This document shows, piece by piece, positions 38,169-46,731 of a DNA stretch of 64,000 bases. The notes beneath the pieces were generated by a model. It ran no database searches and was not told the DNA's origin. It saw only the letters and a program-made list of their open reading frames with translations. Both the position numbers and the translations under genes were made by a program. Location of the stretch: positions 62,001 through 126,000 of the forward strand of contig NZ_CP025795.1 of the NCBI RefSeq assembly GCF_002906655.1, read 5' to 3'. Source of the stretch: Vibrio hyugaensis. GTDB lineage: Bacteria; Pseudomonadota; Gammaproteobacteria; Enterobacterales; Vibrionaceae. Within the stretch, counting starts at the first letter, position 1, and each line of letters opens with the position of its first letter.

Positions 38169-38182
38169 AGCACGACCGTCCT
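38169..38182. promoter_or_regulatory. Candidate TetR operator in the tetR leader
   Basis: AGCACGACCGTCCT fits AG-N-ACG-N2-CGT-N-CT and on the opposite strand shares ACGGTCGTGCT with the site before the hydrolase. Confidence 0.6.
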
Positions 38183-38409
38183 TTTTTGCAATGTTAAGTT
38201 TACTGGTCAAACCAACCATCATGATCAGACACAGCCTTGATCTCAATACATTGAAAGAAGTAATGAATCTTGATTTTAGAAATTAGAGATGGGTCTGAAT
38301 TTCGCAAACTGGTCGCCGTCAATTGCACATGAGTTGATTTTTTACCGCGAGAACTGAATCGTTAACTGCTAATTTCGCAGCGATTTTTAACTTTTTTAGG
38401 TAAGCACTT

Positions 38410-39435
38410 ATGGCAACAACAAAGAAAATTGCCAGTTTAGAATTTGCCCGCATCATCGCAATGTTTGCGATCATTGGGCTTCACTGTCAGATGGCTCTCA
38501 CGTATTGGCAATGGGATGAAGTACCTTGGGTTGGGTACATGCTTAACCAATTGGCTCGCTTTGCTGTACCACTGTTTTTTCTCATCTCCGGATATCTAAT
38601 CCAGCCTAAACTCAGCACAAATCCCGTTGAGACACTGAAAAACTACGCCAAGCCTCTGCTCAAAATATGGCTGATTTGGAGTCTGATTTGTCTGTTAATG
38701 CCGTTTCGCTGGCAAGTAGTTGCAGAAGCAGGTTACCTCGTCGAGCGACAGGGTTATTGGGGTTACCTGATGTCGAACCCAGTGAACTCGCTCTTAGAAG
38801 GTGGCTTGGTGCATTTGTGGTTCATTCCTGCACTTGTCATCGCCGTGGCTATTATTGCGTTGCTGGTTCGCATTAGCATGGTACAACTGTTGCTTCCTGC
38901 GGCGTTATTACTTTACGTCTACGGTGTGTTTGCAGGCAGCTACGTCACACTCACTGAACTGCCAACGCCCTTCTTTACTCGTAATGGGCCGTTCTTCAGT
39001 ACTTTACTGGTGGTGCTTGGTTACTTAGCAAGACAACATCAGTGGCAATGGTCTCGTAATAACACCATTCGCTTAATTCTGATCGGTATGGCACTACATT
39101 TTGGCGAAGCCTATTACCTTATGAATTATGAAATCGCATTTAACTCACACGACTTCTTGTTTGGTACCGTAATTTGGTCGTTGGGTGTATTCATGTGGCT
39201 TCTTGCTCACCCAAACTTCGGCAATATGCCATGGGTATTTAAATGGTCACCGAGCATTCTAGGCATCTACGTGAGCCACCTATTGGTGATCATCATCATG
39301 ATGAACATCGCAGGTATGTGGGGGCTAGAAAACCTAGCTAAAGACGCCTTTATTTATCCAGCAACGATTGTGGTCACTCTGCTGCTTGTGAAAGGCATCG
39401 AAGCCACTCCACTGAAAAAACTATTGCTGCGCTAA
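38410..39435 (+). CDS. Acyltransferase 3 family integral-membrane protein
   Basis: 341 residues with about ten hydrophobic segments. The family signature is at the N-terminus: LEFARIIAMFAIIGLHCQMA with the conserved His, then FAVPLFFLISGYL. Such enzymes transfer acyl (often O-acetyl) groups to surface sugars or peptides. No polysaccharide cluster surrounds it, so the acceptor is unknown. AGGT precedes the start. Confidence 0.9.
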   Translation: MATTKKIASLEFARIIAMFAIIGLHCQMALTYWQWDEVPWVGYMLNQLARFAVPLFFLISGYLIQPKLSTNPVETLKNYAKPLLKIWLIWSLICLLMPFRWQVVAEAGYLVERQGYWGYLMSNPVNSLLEGGLVHLWFIPALVIAVAIIALLVRISMVQLLLPAALLLYVYGVFAGSYVTLTELPTPFFTRNGPFFSTLLVVLGYLARQHQWQWSRNNTIRLILIGMALHFGEAYYLMNYEIAFNSHDFLFGTVIWSLGVFMWLLAHPNFGNMPWVFKWSPSILGIYVSHLLVIIIMMNIAGMWGLENLAKDAFIYPATIVVTLLLVKGIEATPLKKLLLR

Positions 39436-39455
39436 ATCCATTCAGCACTATGTAT

Positions 39456-39489
39456 GGCTTGCTCTAACACTTTGGGGTTAAAGCAAGCC
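39456..39489 (+). terminator. Possible terminator after the acyltransferase
   Basis: GGCTTGCT and AGCAAGCC pair over an 18-nt loop; a small TCTCA/TGAGA hairpin follows. No T run, so support is moderate. Confidence 0.4.
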
Positions 39490-39629
39490 TCTCAAAAATG
39501 AGAGCTCTCTCTCACTCGCCAACATTATCACTTCTAATGCTACGTAATTTGCTTTCACTCACAAAAAACATTGTTCATTTACTTTAGATTTATTCGACAT
39601 CAACAAAATGCTCATTAAACGGAGGCTGT

Positions 39630-39746
39630 ATGTGGGCAGGTCAAGGACTCGTTCCTTTTTTAGAAATTAGCCATTGGCTAACTTACGGTTTATACGCTGC
39701 AGTATTCCTATTTGGCGCTGCAAGTATTGCGTCACTCAGAAAGTAG
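39630..39746 (+). CDS. Unlisted 38-residue membrane protein upstream of nhaD
   Basis: ATG at 39630 follows GGAGG by 5 nt. The 38-codon product starts MWAGQGLVPFLEIS, has one strongly hydrophobic helix (LTYGLYAAVFLFGAASIASL) and ends with a basic LRK. The excellent ribosome site, membrane helix and positively charged tail support a real small protein. It ends ~110 bp before the Na+/H+ antiporter gene and could be a small subunit or regulator, but that is inference. Confidence 0.6.
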   Translation: MWAGQGLVPFLEISHWLTYGLYAAVFLFGAASIASLRK

Positions 39747-39855
39747 TGGCGCAAGCTACATCAATTCAAAACTCCTACCGTTAATTCGAGCTTTCTCACA
39801 CTTAACTTATTAATTTGTGGCTAAAATTTCTCCAGTCAGACAAGGAGAAATGTCT

Positions 39856-41286
39856 ATGTCAATCTATCCAATTGTCGCTTTCTGCTGCTTACTCTTTTCA
39901 AGCCCCAGTTTTGCAGCGTCCACCAGTGACCTCAACCTCGTCAATTCTGCCGTCGGCTATGCCGCACTGATTCTCTTCACCATTGCTTACATTCTGGTGA
40001 TGCTGGAAGAATACCTGCATATGCGAAAATCCAAACCAGTACTGCTCGCCGCGGGATTAATCTGGATTTTGATTGGGTACACCTTTGCCCAACACAACCA
40101 AGCTGACGTCGCTAAAGCCGCACTGGAACACAACCTCCTGGAATACGCCGAACTTTTACTGTTCCTACTGGTAGCGATGACTTACATCAATGCAATGGAA
40201 GAGCGGAGGCTGTTTGATGCTCTGCAAGCATGGATGGTCGGTAAAGGTTTCGATTTCAAACAGCTATTTTGGCTTACAGGTGGCTTGGCATTTGTCATTT
40301 CACCTATCGCGGATAACTTAACCACGGCCCTGTTAATGTGTGCGGTGGTGATGAAAGTTTCTGGCGATAATCCAAGGTTTGTGAACCTTGCCTGTATTAA
40401 CATCGTCATTGCGGCGAACGCTGGCGGCGCATTCAGTCCATTTGGTGATATAACGACCCTGATGGTTTGGCAGGCAGGACACGTCAGTTTTGCTGAATTT
40501 ATGCCGTTGTTTGTCCCGTCATTGATCAACTACGTCATTCCTGCGTTCATCATGTCGTTGTTTGTACCAAACACTAAGCCAGATACGGTCCATGAACATA
40601 TTGAATTGAAACGTGGAGCAAGACGAATTGTAGGCTTGTTTATCCTCACTATCGCGACGGCGGTATCTTTCCACGCGGTACTGCACTTCCCGCCAGTAAT
40701 CGGAATGATGATGGGCTTGGCGTACCTGCAGTTTTTCGGTTATTTCCTGCGTCGAACACTAAAACATTCACTTGCCAAAAAAGCGGCCGAAGCGATTGCC
40801 AATGGCGATGATTATGCCTTAAAGCGTTTAGGTTCAGTGGTGCCGTTTGATGTATTCCACCGTGTATCACGTGCGGAGTGGGATACTTTACTGTTCTTCT
40901 ATGGTGTCGTCATGTGTGTTGGCGGTTTGAGTTTGCTCGGTTATCTTGGGTTAGTTTCCAACGTGATGTACACCGAATGGAGCCCAATCTGGGCTAACGT
41001 CATGGTGGGGATTCTCTCTGCTATCGTGGATAACATTCCAGTGATGTTTGCTGTGTTAACGATGGAGCCAACCATGTCGATGGGGAACTGGCTGTTAGTA
41101 ACGCTGACTGCAGGCGTGGGTGGTAGCTTGCTTTCGATTGGTTCAGCGGCTGGCGTTGCATTAATGGGAGCAGCAAGGGGACAATACACCTTCTTTGGCC
41201 ATTTAAAATGGGCACCAGTGATTGCGCTAGGTTATGCCGCAAGTATTGCGGCGCACCTTTGGATGAATGGCAGTTTGTTCACTTAA
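39856..41286 (+). CDS. nhaD: Na+/H+ antiporter NhaD
   Basis: Inner-membrane sodium/proton exchanger of the ion-transporter superfamily, 476 residues, matching the known Vibrio NhaD length. It has a cleavable-looking N-terminal segment and about twelve hydrophobic helices. Conserved motifs such as ISPIADNLTTALLMCAVV and NAGGAFSPFGDITTLMVW are visible. Of three in-frame ATGs, 39856 has AAGGAG at the best distance (8 nt); 39850 is only 2 nt from it. Contributes to pH and salt homeostasis in marine bacteria. Confidence 0.95.
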   Translation: MSIYPIVAFCCLLFSSPSFAASTSDLNLVNSAVGYAALILFTIAYILVMLEEYLHMRKSKPVLLAAGLIWILIGYTFAQHNQADVAKAALEHNLLEYAELLLFLLVAMTYINAMEERRLFDALQAWMVGKGFDFKQLFWLTGGLAFVISPIADNLTTALLMCAVVMKVSGDNPRFVNLACINIVIAANAGGAFSPFGDITTLMVWQAGHVSFAEFMPLFVPSLINYVIPAFIMSLFVPNTKPDTVHEHIELKRGARRIVGLFILTIATAVSFHAVLHFPPVIGMMMGLAYLQFFGYFLRRTLKHSLAKKAAEAIANGDDYALKRLGSVVPFDVFHRVSRAEWDTLLFFYGVVMCVGGLSLLGYLGLVSNVMYTEWSPIWANVMVGILSAIVDNIPVMFAVLTMEPTMSMGNWLLVTLTAGVGGSLLSIGSAAGVALMGAARGQYTFFGHLKWAPVIALGYAASIAAHLWMNGSLFT

Positions 41287-41312
41287 CCTACCTTCATCAA
41301 TATTGAATATTA

Positions 41313-41708
41313 TTACCGGTCTGATGGGTGGTTCACGCCATCCATCACCTCAATATCTCCCAGCTCATAAGGATTTACACCTTCTAGGCAACCAACGTTA
41401 TAACCGTATTCGCTCGGGTCAGAACGGCGCTGATGATGCGTGTAGATACCGCATTCACCACAGAAGAAATGGCTAGCCGTGTTGGTATTAAACTGATACA
41501 GCTTGAGTGCCTCCTCACCTTGGATGATGCGAATCCCATTCAAAGGTACTGATGCCACAATCGCGCCACGACGTCGGCACATAGAACAATCACAACGTCT
41601 AGGCTTCTCGATTCCATTTGGTAATGACAGTTCGATTTGTACTTTTCCGCAATGACAAGAGAGCTTATGCAAAGGCTGAATTGTGGTACTACCCACTTGT
41701 TTAATCAT
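41313..41708 (-). CDS. GFA / CENP-V family zinc protein
   Basis: 131 residues with the family zinc ligands: CHCGKV near 18-23, CDCSMC near 39-44 and CGECG near 83-87. GFA-type proteins include glutathione-dependent formaldehyde-activating enzyme, although most members have no proven activity. Convergent with nhaD. AAGGAA precedes the start. A link to the frmA/fghA genes 29 kb away is only suggestive. Confidence 0.88.
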   Translation of the reverse strand: MIKQVGSTTIQPLHKLSCHCGKVQIELSLPNGIEKPRRCDCSMCRRRGAIVASVPLNGIRIIQGEEALKLYQFNTNTASHFFCGECGIYTHHQRRSDPSEYGYNVGCLEGVNPYELGDIEVMDGVNHPSDR

Positions 41709-41926
41709 GACTTTTCCTTGTTGCTTCAGTGTTCATCTAGCTTAATGTGTAAAGTCTGTTAAACAGTTAACATCCGCGCAATCTAGGTCAAAAACTCGAC
41801 ATCAATCACTTTTCACGACATTTTATTCAGCGATTTATCACTATTTGGTTGGCGTTTTGCCAACCGCATCCGTTTTGGTTGTGCACTGACAGCTAGTACG
41901 GTTTTAAAACCAAGGAAATATTTTTT

Positions 41927-42535
41927 ATGGATAAAGATCATAGCCTTAGAGAGAACCTATTGGCTCTGACGCTCGGTAGTGCGTTAGTGTCACTTGGGGT
42001 TATCTTTTTTAGCAAAGTGGGACTGCTGACAGGTGGTACTGCTGGCCTTGCTATCTTCCTCACTAAAGTGAGTGATTTTAGCTTTGGTCAGATCTTCTTT
42101 GCACTGAACCTGCCTTTCTACATTTTGTCTGTGATGCGCATGGGTTGGCGTTTTACCATCAACACTTTTATTGCGGTTTCGATCGTGTCCTTTGCGGTAG
42201 ACCACCTGCACCATGTGATTGAAATTTCTCGTATTGAACCCGTTTACGCCGCCCTCCTCGGTGGTGGCTTGATTGGTATGGGAATGCTGGTAATTTTCCG
42301 CCACAAGATGAGCTTAGGCGGTTTCAACATCTTGGCACTTTACCTTCAGGAACGCTTTGGTGTTCGTGCAGGCAAAGTTCAAATGGCGCTCGACTGCACC
42401 ATCGTGGTGATGTCGCTGTTTATCGTCGATATTCATTTGATCGCCCTGTCTATACTTGGCGCGGTGGCAACCAACTTAATCTTGGCAATGAACCACAAAC
42501 CAGGGCGTTATCAGCCAACGCCGCAATCGGCATAA
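41927..42535 (+). CDS. YitT family membrane protein
   Basis: 202 residues, five to six hydrophobic segments. LTLGSALVSLGVIFFSKVGLLTGGTAGLAIFL matches the first repeat of the YitT (DUF161) family, with the GG-TAG motif; a second similar segment is FRHKMSLGGFNILALYL. Proteins of this family are of uncertain transport function. Monocistronic, ending at a strong terminator. Confidence 0.88.
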   Translation: MDKDHSLRENLLALTLGSALVSLGVIFFSKVGLLTGGTAGLAIFLTKVSDFSFGQIFFALNLPFYILSVMRMGWRFTINTFIAVSIVSFAVDHLHHVIEISRIEPVYAALLGGGLIGMGMLVIFRHKMSLGGFNILALYLQERFGVRAGKVQMALDCTIVVMSLFIVDIHLIALSILGAVATNLILAMNHKPGRYQPTPQSA

Positions 42536-42559
42536 TCTTCTAACTGCATGACAAAAACC

Positions 42560-42590
42560 AAAGCCCCGAGACAAGTTCTCGGGGCTTTTC
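42560..42590. terminator. Bidirectional terminator
   Basis: AAAGCCCCGAG and CTCGGGGCTTT around a 7-nt loop with flanking A and T runs, between the YitT gene and a convergent gene. Confidence 0.88.
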
Positions 42591-42608
42591 TTTGTCCGCA
42601 ACATAAGA

Positions 42609-43430
42609 CTACACTAGAGGCGAATTCTCACAGTATTGTTGGTCCCCTTCAGCCAGCTTGAGCTTGTTTTGTTGGCTTAAGTGATAATGCACCAGCATCA
42701 ATAAATCATGCGCGTAGAAGAGCTCAAAAGCATCTTCTCCATTTTGTCGACAGATTGCCTCACAGCGATCAGCGTGCACTTTGGCTTGGAGTGGGTTTCC
42801 TGCTTTAAGTAGGCTCATGGCTAAACGATATTCTGCGCGCTCTTCTTGCATCCAACCACCAGCAACCTTCCAATTCTCAAGCGCCAATGTTGCAGCCTCT
42901 AGCATTCGCTCTACCTGTGCTTCAGAGCGCGTTTCAAGCTCTTCATATTGGCAGGCAAGGTTGTTACCCGTAATGGCAATTGAACGTGCTAACGGCTCGG
43001 CAGCTTGGTCTGAATCTATCCCGTTGGCTGCTTTTGCTAACCATGTGCTAGCTTGCTCTAGCTCGTTCATCGCAGATAGCTCATTGGCAATCTGAGCAAA
43101 CACGCGGCGCTGATCGACATCTTCCAAGTCAACGATATAGTCCGTCGTTTGGTCCACAAAATACTGCGCGACGGCTTTGGTCCTCTGACTTGCCAAAAAC
43201 TGATTCGCTACGCCATTTTCGAGCTTATCTAAACTGGTGAGAAACTGCTTCGGGTCGTGCAGATGACCAATGGAAGTGTGCAGCATCAAGGGTAAGATGC
43301 GCTCAACATGGTTAGTGTCTTCTGCCTCACCGAGCGCTTGTTCTAATTGGGTGTATATTTGCTGTGGCTGCGCTTCATGCTGCTGCCAACTTTGGTTTAT
43401 GAATGCATCAAAATCCGTATTAAAAGACAT
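42609..43430 (-). CDS. Conserved-looking cytoplasmic protein of unknown function (helical, TPR-like)
   Basis: 273 residues, acidic and almost entirely helical. Periodic Ala/Leu pairs in ~34-residue spacing (ELSAMNELEQASTWLAKAANG, AEYRLAMSLLKAGNPLQAKVHADRCEAI) suggest a tetratricopeptide-like solenoid. No signal peptide or membrane segment, and no family recognised. The start at 43430 (MSFNTDF) is preferred because AAGGA lies upstream; an in-frame ATG at 43451 would add seven charged residues. Neighbour of the alkylation repair genes but separated by ~100 bp. Confidence 0.7.
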   Translation of the reverse strand: MSFNTDFDAFINQSWQQHEAQPQQIYTQLEQALGEAEDTNHVERILPLMLHTSIGHLHDPKQFLTSLDKLENGVANQFLASQRTKAVAQYFVDQTTDYIVDLEDVDQRRVFAQIANELSAMNELEQASTWLAKAANGIDSDQAAEPLARSIAITGNNLACQYEELETRSEAQVERMLEAATLALENWKVAGGWMQEERAEYRLAMSLLKAGNPLQAKVHADRCEAICRQNGEDAFELFYAHDLLMLVHYHLSQQNKLKLAEGDQQYCENSPLV

Positions 43431-43529
43431 ATCCTTATTATCCTTTTTCATTGCTCTGGATTGCTTACAACCCTACACAAGATTTAGGCAGATAAGGTAA
43501 ACCTTGCCAGATTCTGAGAATAGTCTCAC

Positions 43530-44012
43530 TTAAAGTGGTGTACCCTTCTCCAAGGCCAATAAGCGCTGTTTGCGCTCTACCCCGCCCGCATAACCAGTGA
43601 GCTTGCCACTTTTACCAATCACACGATGGCATGGCACCACAATCGAAATTGGATTCTTACCGTTCGCCAGCCCCACCGCTCGTACCGCCTTCGGATTGCC
43701 GATGGCATCCGCCAAATCTTGATAACTCCATGTTTCACCATAAGGAATGGTCGTCAGCGCATGCCAAACTTGAGTTTGAAAATCAGTACCTGTCGCCGCA
43801 AGTGGCAAGTCAAATTCGTTACGCAGCCCGGCGAAGTACTCTTCTAATTGGGTAACGGCTTGGCTGAGTACGATGTGCTGATCATCACGTTGACCCAAAT
43901 CGTCCGGTTTGGTGGTACAAGTTTCAAACCAAACCCCTAATAAGCCTTCATCGTTGGCTTGAATGGTCACTGCGCCTAACGGACTTGGCATTACCGTATA
44001 TAGTGATTTCAT
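43530..44012 (-). CDS. ogt: Methylated-DNA-[protein]-cysteine S-methyltransferase
   Basis: Suicide repair enzyme that removes alkyl groups from O6-alkylguanine. 160 residues, usual Ogt length, with the acceptor Cys128 in VVPCHRVIG, the helix-turn-helix region [17 protein letters not shown] and the arginine finger. The ATG overlaps the stop of the preceding ada/alkA fusion gene by four bases (ATGA), so the two are translationally coupled. Longer readings upstream lie inside that gene and are rejected. Confidence 0.96.
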   Translation of the reverse strand: MKSLYTVMPSPLGAVTIQANDEGLLGVWFETCTTKPDDLGQRDDQHIVLSQAVTQLEEYFAGLRNEFDLPLAATGTDFQTQVWHALTTIPYGETWSYQDLADAIGNPKAVRAVGLANGKNPISIVVPCHRVIGKSGKLTGYAGGVERKQRLLALEKGTPL

Positions 44013-45376
44013 AATTGATTCCATAAATGAAAAGTCGCGTAACTGCCCCAAGGCGACGCAGTATGAGCACTCAATGACGGATAGCTTGGCATGGCTTTCT
44101 TCACCACCAAGTCTTTGTCTAAAAAGCAATCCGGCTGAGATTGACCACGCAGTTGCGCATAGCTCACCGTCCACGGACCAATGCCTTTCAATTCCAGCCA
44201 TTGTTGCGGATCGGATTCTTGGTTCTGCTGCATGTACTGAGCAAATCGCACCAGTGTGTCTTTACGACTTTGCGGCATGCGCAAAAAGCTGACATCGGCG
44301 TTCGCAATTGCTTCTGGTGTCGGAAAGTGACGCGCTTGCTGATCGCTGCTGAGTGTTTCCACTAACAAGTTAAGTTGCCCAATTGCGGCTTTGACCGACA
44401 CTTGTTGACCCAACACGGCACGGACACCGGCTTCCCACGCACTCCAGACACCCGGAATGCGAATCCCGTGGGTTTTCACCAATCCCGGCGCAATGTATTC
44501 CAGATGCTGCTCGACGGTGCAAATATCCGCATCGAGATCGAACATTCGACGCACGCCAGACACAAGGTTTTGCAACTTAGTAACCTCTTCAATATCAAAC
44601 TCTATCTCAAGGTAGCCCTCCCCTTGAGTAGCCTTGAATCGTGCATGGCAATCATCCAGCACAACATTGCGCTGGTAGGTGTTTTGCGTAACTTGCTCCA
44701 TCCCCTCAATCGCACGCAGACGATAAAAATCGAGCATGTGTTGCCAGTTCAACGCGCCCCGATAAGGGAGCACTATTCGATTCGTCCCTACGCCATCAAA
44801 TTCCTTTCTGCGCACTTGAGAAGGCGTCAGTTGGAGGATCTTTTGAAACGCATCGTTGAATCGTCGAGTGCTGTTAAAGCCCGCAGCAAAGCCAACTTCA
44901 GTGACTGACATCGAACTCGAATGCAAGAGCTGCTTGGCAAACATCAACTGCTGATACTGCGCATATTGCTTAGGTGACATCCCCAAATATTGCTCGAACA
45001 ACATACGCAAGTAACGATCCGAGATCCCAAGTCGATCAGAGAGATCCGCCAATGATTGATGATGTAATTCACCACGATCGATCATTTTGATCGCTCGCTG
45101 AAAGGTGGTTTCAACCCCTTTCCACGCCCATGATCCTGGCGCACTGTCTGGACGACAGCGTAGGCAAGGACGATATCCGGCTTTCAGTGCTTGCGTCTTG
45201 TCCGTGAAATACTCAACATTTTCCTCTTTCGGCAAATTCGCAGGGCAAATTGGCCGACAGAAAATCCCAGTAGTTTTGACTGCAATGTAGAAACGACCAT
45301 CGAAACGGCTGTCTCGTGCCATACGCGCTTTCTGACACTGCTCGAAGGTCAACGATGTGTGAGGATGGATAAGCAT
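44009..45376 (-). CDS. alkA: Ada N-terminal domain fused to AlkA 3-methyladenine DNA glycosylase
   Basis: Fusion of 455 residues combining alkylation sensor and repair enzyme. Residues 1-80 form the Ada zinc module with Cys40, 44, 71 and 74; the first corresponds to the methyl-phosphotriester acceptor. Residues ~85-190 are an AraC-type DNA-binding domain ([39 protein letters not shown]). Residues ~200-455 are AlkA with the helix-hairpin-helix [18 protein letters not shown] and the catalytic Asp region CFLDKDLVV. The start at 45376 has AAGGA 7 nt upstream. Operonic with ogt, so methylation damage probably induces both. Confidence 0.95.
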   Translation of the reverse strand: MLIHPHTSLTFEQCQKARMARDSRFDGRFYIAVKTTGIFCRPICPANLPKEENVEYFTDKTQALKAGYRPCLRCRPDSAPGSWAWKGVETTFQRAIKMIDRGELHHQSLADLSDRLGISDRYLRMLFEQYLGMSPKQYAQYQQLMFAKQLLHSSSMSVTEVGFAAGFNSTRRFNDAFQKILQLTPSQVRRKEFDGVGTNRIVLPYRGALNWQHMLDFYRLRAIEGMEQVTQNTYQRNVVLDDCHARFKATQGEGYLEIEFDIEEVTKLQNLVSGVRRMFDLDADICTVEQHLEYIAPGLVKTHGIRIPGVWSAWEAGVRAVLGQQVSVKAAIGQLNLLVETLSSDQQARHFPTPEAIANADVSFLRMPQSRKDTLVRFAQYMQQNQESDPQQWLELKGIGPWTVSYAQLRGQSQPDCFLDKDLVVKKAMPSYPSLSAHTASPWGSYATFHLWNQL

Positions 45377-45579
45377 AATGCTGTCCTTGCTTTCGCATTG
45401 GGAGTTCAATGAGCCGAAAATAAAATCATCACTCAAACGGTATAACTTCATTGTAGAACGGAGAGTTACTTTAAATTAGCCATTTTCGGAACTCAATATT
45501 GAGAAATTTTGGCATTAGTAAATTTGTGCACTAAAGTTAAATCAGAACAACACAACAACGTCGGCTAAAGGGAATTGGC

Positions 45580-45783
45580 ATGGACTTACACACGTGCGTG
45601 ATTGTACTTAGAAATCACAAAGTTATTACTAGTAAATCAGTTGAGCACTCCATAGGGATTATTGAGCGCGACTCTGATAACGAGATCTCAGAAATTCAAA
45701 TCAATGCGTCGGACGGTGTGAATATTCGCACTTTCCACTACCACAGCGTAGAGGACTCGCTTGAAAGCTTAATGAATCTTTAA
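45580..45783 (+). CDS. Small acidic protein of unknown function
   Basis: 67 residues starting MDLHTCVIVLRNHKVITSK. AAGGGA precedes the start and a strong terminator follows 30 bp after the stop, so it looks like a complete monocistronic gene. Predicted beta-rich, cytoplasmic, no membrane segment. No family recognised. Divergent from the ada/alkA gene. Confidence 0.65.
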   Translation: MDLHTCVIVLRNHKVITSKSVEHSIGIIERDSDNEISEIQINASDGVNIRTFHYHSVEDSLESLMNL

Positions 45784-45815
45784 ACACTCCTTTCTCCCTT
45801 GTTAATCGTGAATGC

Positions 45816-45848
45816 AAAAGAGCACAGACCCCTGTGCTCTTTTTTTTT
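45816..45848 (+). terminator. Intrinsic terminator after small gene
   Basis: AAAAGAGCACAG and CTGTGCTCTTTT with a 4-nt loop, followed by nine or more T residues. Confidence 0.93.
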
Positions 45849-45965
45849 GCTCGGAACATTATTCAAAATTTTGCGCTTTTCATAATCAAAGACGCCACAT
45901 TACCGACCAAAATACGGGTACTCCATCCAACATAAAGCACTGTATTAGTAAAGAAAAAATCGTTC

Positions 45966-45995
45966 CATCAAATTTCTCGAACGAGAACATCAAAT
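45966..45995. promoter_or_regulatory. Symmetric operator-like element upstream of doxX-type gene
   Basis: The palindrome TTCTCG-AA-CGAGAA (45974-45987) is bracketed on both sides by CATCAAAT (45966-45973 and 45988-45995). It lies 100-130 bp before the DoxX start. Regulator unknown. Confidence 0.45.
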
Positions 45996-46094
45996 AGTTC
46001 CGATTTTTTCTTCTGCACGCCCAACCTACACTGGCTTTAACAACAAAGGAGCGACCACTCCAAATCAGTAGAATTTCCGAGGAAGGATAAAATC

Positions 46095-46571
46095 ATGAAA
46101 GCACTGCTACACAAAATCACGACTTCAAATGCAGGTTATAGCGCACTCGCCCTTCGCATTCCAGTTGGCATCATCTTTATGGCGCATGGTGCGCAAAAAC
46201 TTTTTGGTTGGTTTGGCGGTTACGGTCTTGAAGGTACGGGTCAATGGATGGCATCGATTGGTTTAGGTACGGGTCAATGGATGGCATCGATTGGTTTAGG
46301 CCCTGGCATGCTGATGGCATTTTTAGCAGGCAGCACAGAATTCTTCGGTGGTTTGTTCATCCTACTTGGCCTTTTGACTCGACCTGCTTCAGTTGTACTG
46401 GCGTTTACCATGGTTATCGCAATTTTCTCAGTACACTTCGAGAACGGTTTATTTATGTCGAATAACGGCTATGAGTTTGGTTTAGCACTGCTAGCAGCAA
46501 GCGTTTCACTGGCTTTCTCTGGCGCTGGTAGAGTTGCTTTGGATGAAGCTCTGCATCAAAAGCTCGCGTAA
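46095..46571 (+). CDS. DoxX family membrane protein with internal 11-residue duplication
   Basis: 158 residues, four hydrophobic segments, with the DoxX signature LRIPVGIIFMAHGAQKLFGWFGGYG. Residues ~47-57 and ~58-68 are identical (GTGQWMASIGL twice), encoded by a perfect 33-bp tandem repeat. The normal family has one copy followed by GPG, so the second copy is an in-frame insertion in the loop after the first helix. AAGGAT precedes the start. Function in the family: redox-linked or quinone-related membrane proteins, not settled. Confidence 0.9.
   Translation: MKALLHKITTSNAGYSALALRIPVGIIFMAHGAQKLFGWFGGYGLEGTGQWMASIGLGTGQWMASIGLGPGMLMAFLAGSTEFFGGLFILLGLLTRPASVVLAFTMVIAIFSVHFENGLFMSNNGYEFGLALLAASVSLAFSGAGRVALDEALHQKLA
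46233..46298 (+). repeat. Perfect 33-bp tandem duplication inside doxX-type gene
   Basis: Units 46233-46265 and 46266-46298 are identical base for base, keeping the reading frame. The absence of any difference suggests a recent event. Confidence 0.97.
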
Positions 46572-46666
46572 AACAGGATTTGACATACCCTCGCTCTGCC
46601 ATAACTCTCGGTTCAATCATGGGATAGTTTTATAAAGCCCTATCGATTTGCTAGAACTGAAAACAA

Positions 46667-46697
46667 AAAACCCCGTGGCATCACACCAAGGGGTTTT
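46667..46697. terminator. Bidirectional terminator between doxX-type gene and hdfR
   Basis: AAAACCCC-G-TGG pairs with CCA-A-GGGGTTTT, flanked by A and T runs. Confidence 0.85.
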
Positions 46698-46731
46698 CGT
46701 TTAAATTTGCACTCGATCGCAAAAGAAGAAA

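Larger units (their letters stand above)
45784..46094 (+). other. Gap between small gene and doxX-type gene
   Basis: 311 bp with the terminator at its start and a symmetric element at 45966-45995; no gene seen. Confidence 0.5.
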
